DNA from: an uncultured Collinsella sp.
GTDB taxonomy: Bacteria; Actinomycetota; Coriobacteriia; Coriobacteriales; Coriobacteriaceae
DNA: 16,029 bases
Reading direction: 5' to 3'
NCBI GenBank assembly: GCA_902475865.1
Contig: CABSBK010000002.1
Span: forward strand, 1 to 16,029
The position numbers were made by a program, and so were the translations under genes. Below, piece after piece: positions 15,807 to 16,029 of the stretch. Numbering within the stretch: the stretch's first letter is position 1; every line of letters begins with the position of its first letter. The notes beneath the pieces are model-generated. The model saw only the letters and a program-made list of their open reading frames with translations. It did no database searches and was not told where the DNA came from.

Positions 15807-15858
15807 GCTGGACATATGTTGCGTAAACGCCCCGACTATCACCCTTTGCGAACTTAGA

Positions 15859-15988
15859 TTTCGGAAGTATGCGGCAAAATCTGAATAGGCCGAGCACACC
15901 GGATATGTCCAAGCTCTGTACCTGCGGTTTTATTGGCGAAAAATGGGGTGCGCTCGAGAGTTCTAGAATTTGCCGCATACTTCCGAAA
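15859..15988. repeat. MITE-like imperfect palindrome with 24-base arms
   Basis: The arms 15859-15882 and 15965-15988 are inverted repeats of 24 bases with one mismatch; the outer 20 bases (TTTCGGAAGTATGCGGCAAA) match perfectly. A weaker inner pair (about 15892-15902, CCGAGCACACC, with about 15945-15957, GGGTGCGCTCGAG) extends the palindrome, so almost the whole 130 bases could fold into one hairpin. No protein-coding gene is credible inside. It may be a non-autonomous mobile element, a REP-like repeat or a structured RNA. The rest of 15742-16029, apart from the terminator, shows nothing else. Confidence 0.65.
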
Positions 15989-16029
15989 ACGACGTTTCTG
16001 CGGCACTAAAAATCGCCCTCGGAGCCTAG

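Noticed and set aside
11395..15978. A 1527-codon open frame on the minus strand
   Set aside because: It is antisense to the activase/dehydratase-like gene, whose domains and motifs are unmistakable. Long antisense frames arise from GC-rich third positions, and no ribosome site or family motif supports it.
15905..16009. A 34-codon frame starting MSKLCTCGF
   Set aside because: It lies mostly inside the palindromic element, has no ribosome-binding site, and its C-terminal part simply reads the right arm of the repeat.

Overview
The window looks like chromosomal DNA of an anaerobic, GC-rich gut actinobacterium, most likely of the Collinsella/Coriobacteriia type. This is inferred from strong GC bias at third codon positions, AGGAGG-type ribosome sites, a TTG start, and a giant oxygen-sensitive Fe-S activase/dehydratase-like protein. 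No rRNA, tRNA, CRISPR array or transposase gene was found.

Layout. (1) 116-2054, plus strand: a complete RtcB-type RNA ligase followed 10 bases later by a DnaB/RecA-like ATPase-fold protein whose Walker A loop has lost its lysine. (2) 2217-3251, plus strand: a solitary AT-richer gene of unknown function, probably acquired, followed by a hairpin that may end its transcript. (3) 3117-10023, minus strand: an array of four related genes of an uncharacterised family. Read in the direction of transcription they are a two-module protein (A-B, 708 aa), a second A-B protein (710 aa), a B-only protein (357 aa) and an A-only protein (465-aa frame whose last ~110 residues look like read-through). The A and B modules themselves appear to be distant repeats of one another. 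The two full-length copies share a homologous leader, with an 18-base dyad starting exactly 55 bases upstream of each start codon. (4) 10024-10230: a divergent intergenic region with a REP-like hairpin and two operator-like dyads. (5) 10231-15741, plus strand: a TetR-family regulator (TTG start) and, 12 bases downstream, a 1595-aa protein with two BcrAD/BadFG-type activase domains fused to 2-hydroxyacyl-CoA dehydratase-like domains. (6) 15742-16029: a strong intrinsic terminator and a ~130-base imperfect palindrome resembling a MITE.

How the parts work together. RtcB and the ATPase-like gene are probably one transcript. The TetR protein probably controls itself and the activase/dehydratase-like gene through the dyads at its promoter. 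The last three genes of the array are packed with 2- and 8-base gaps and are very likely co-transcribed; the first copy is 165 bases upstream. The array is the main candidate for an undescribed system. Its function cannot be read from the sequence, but its pattern of amplification and partial loss is clear.
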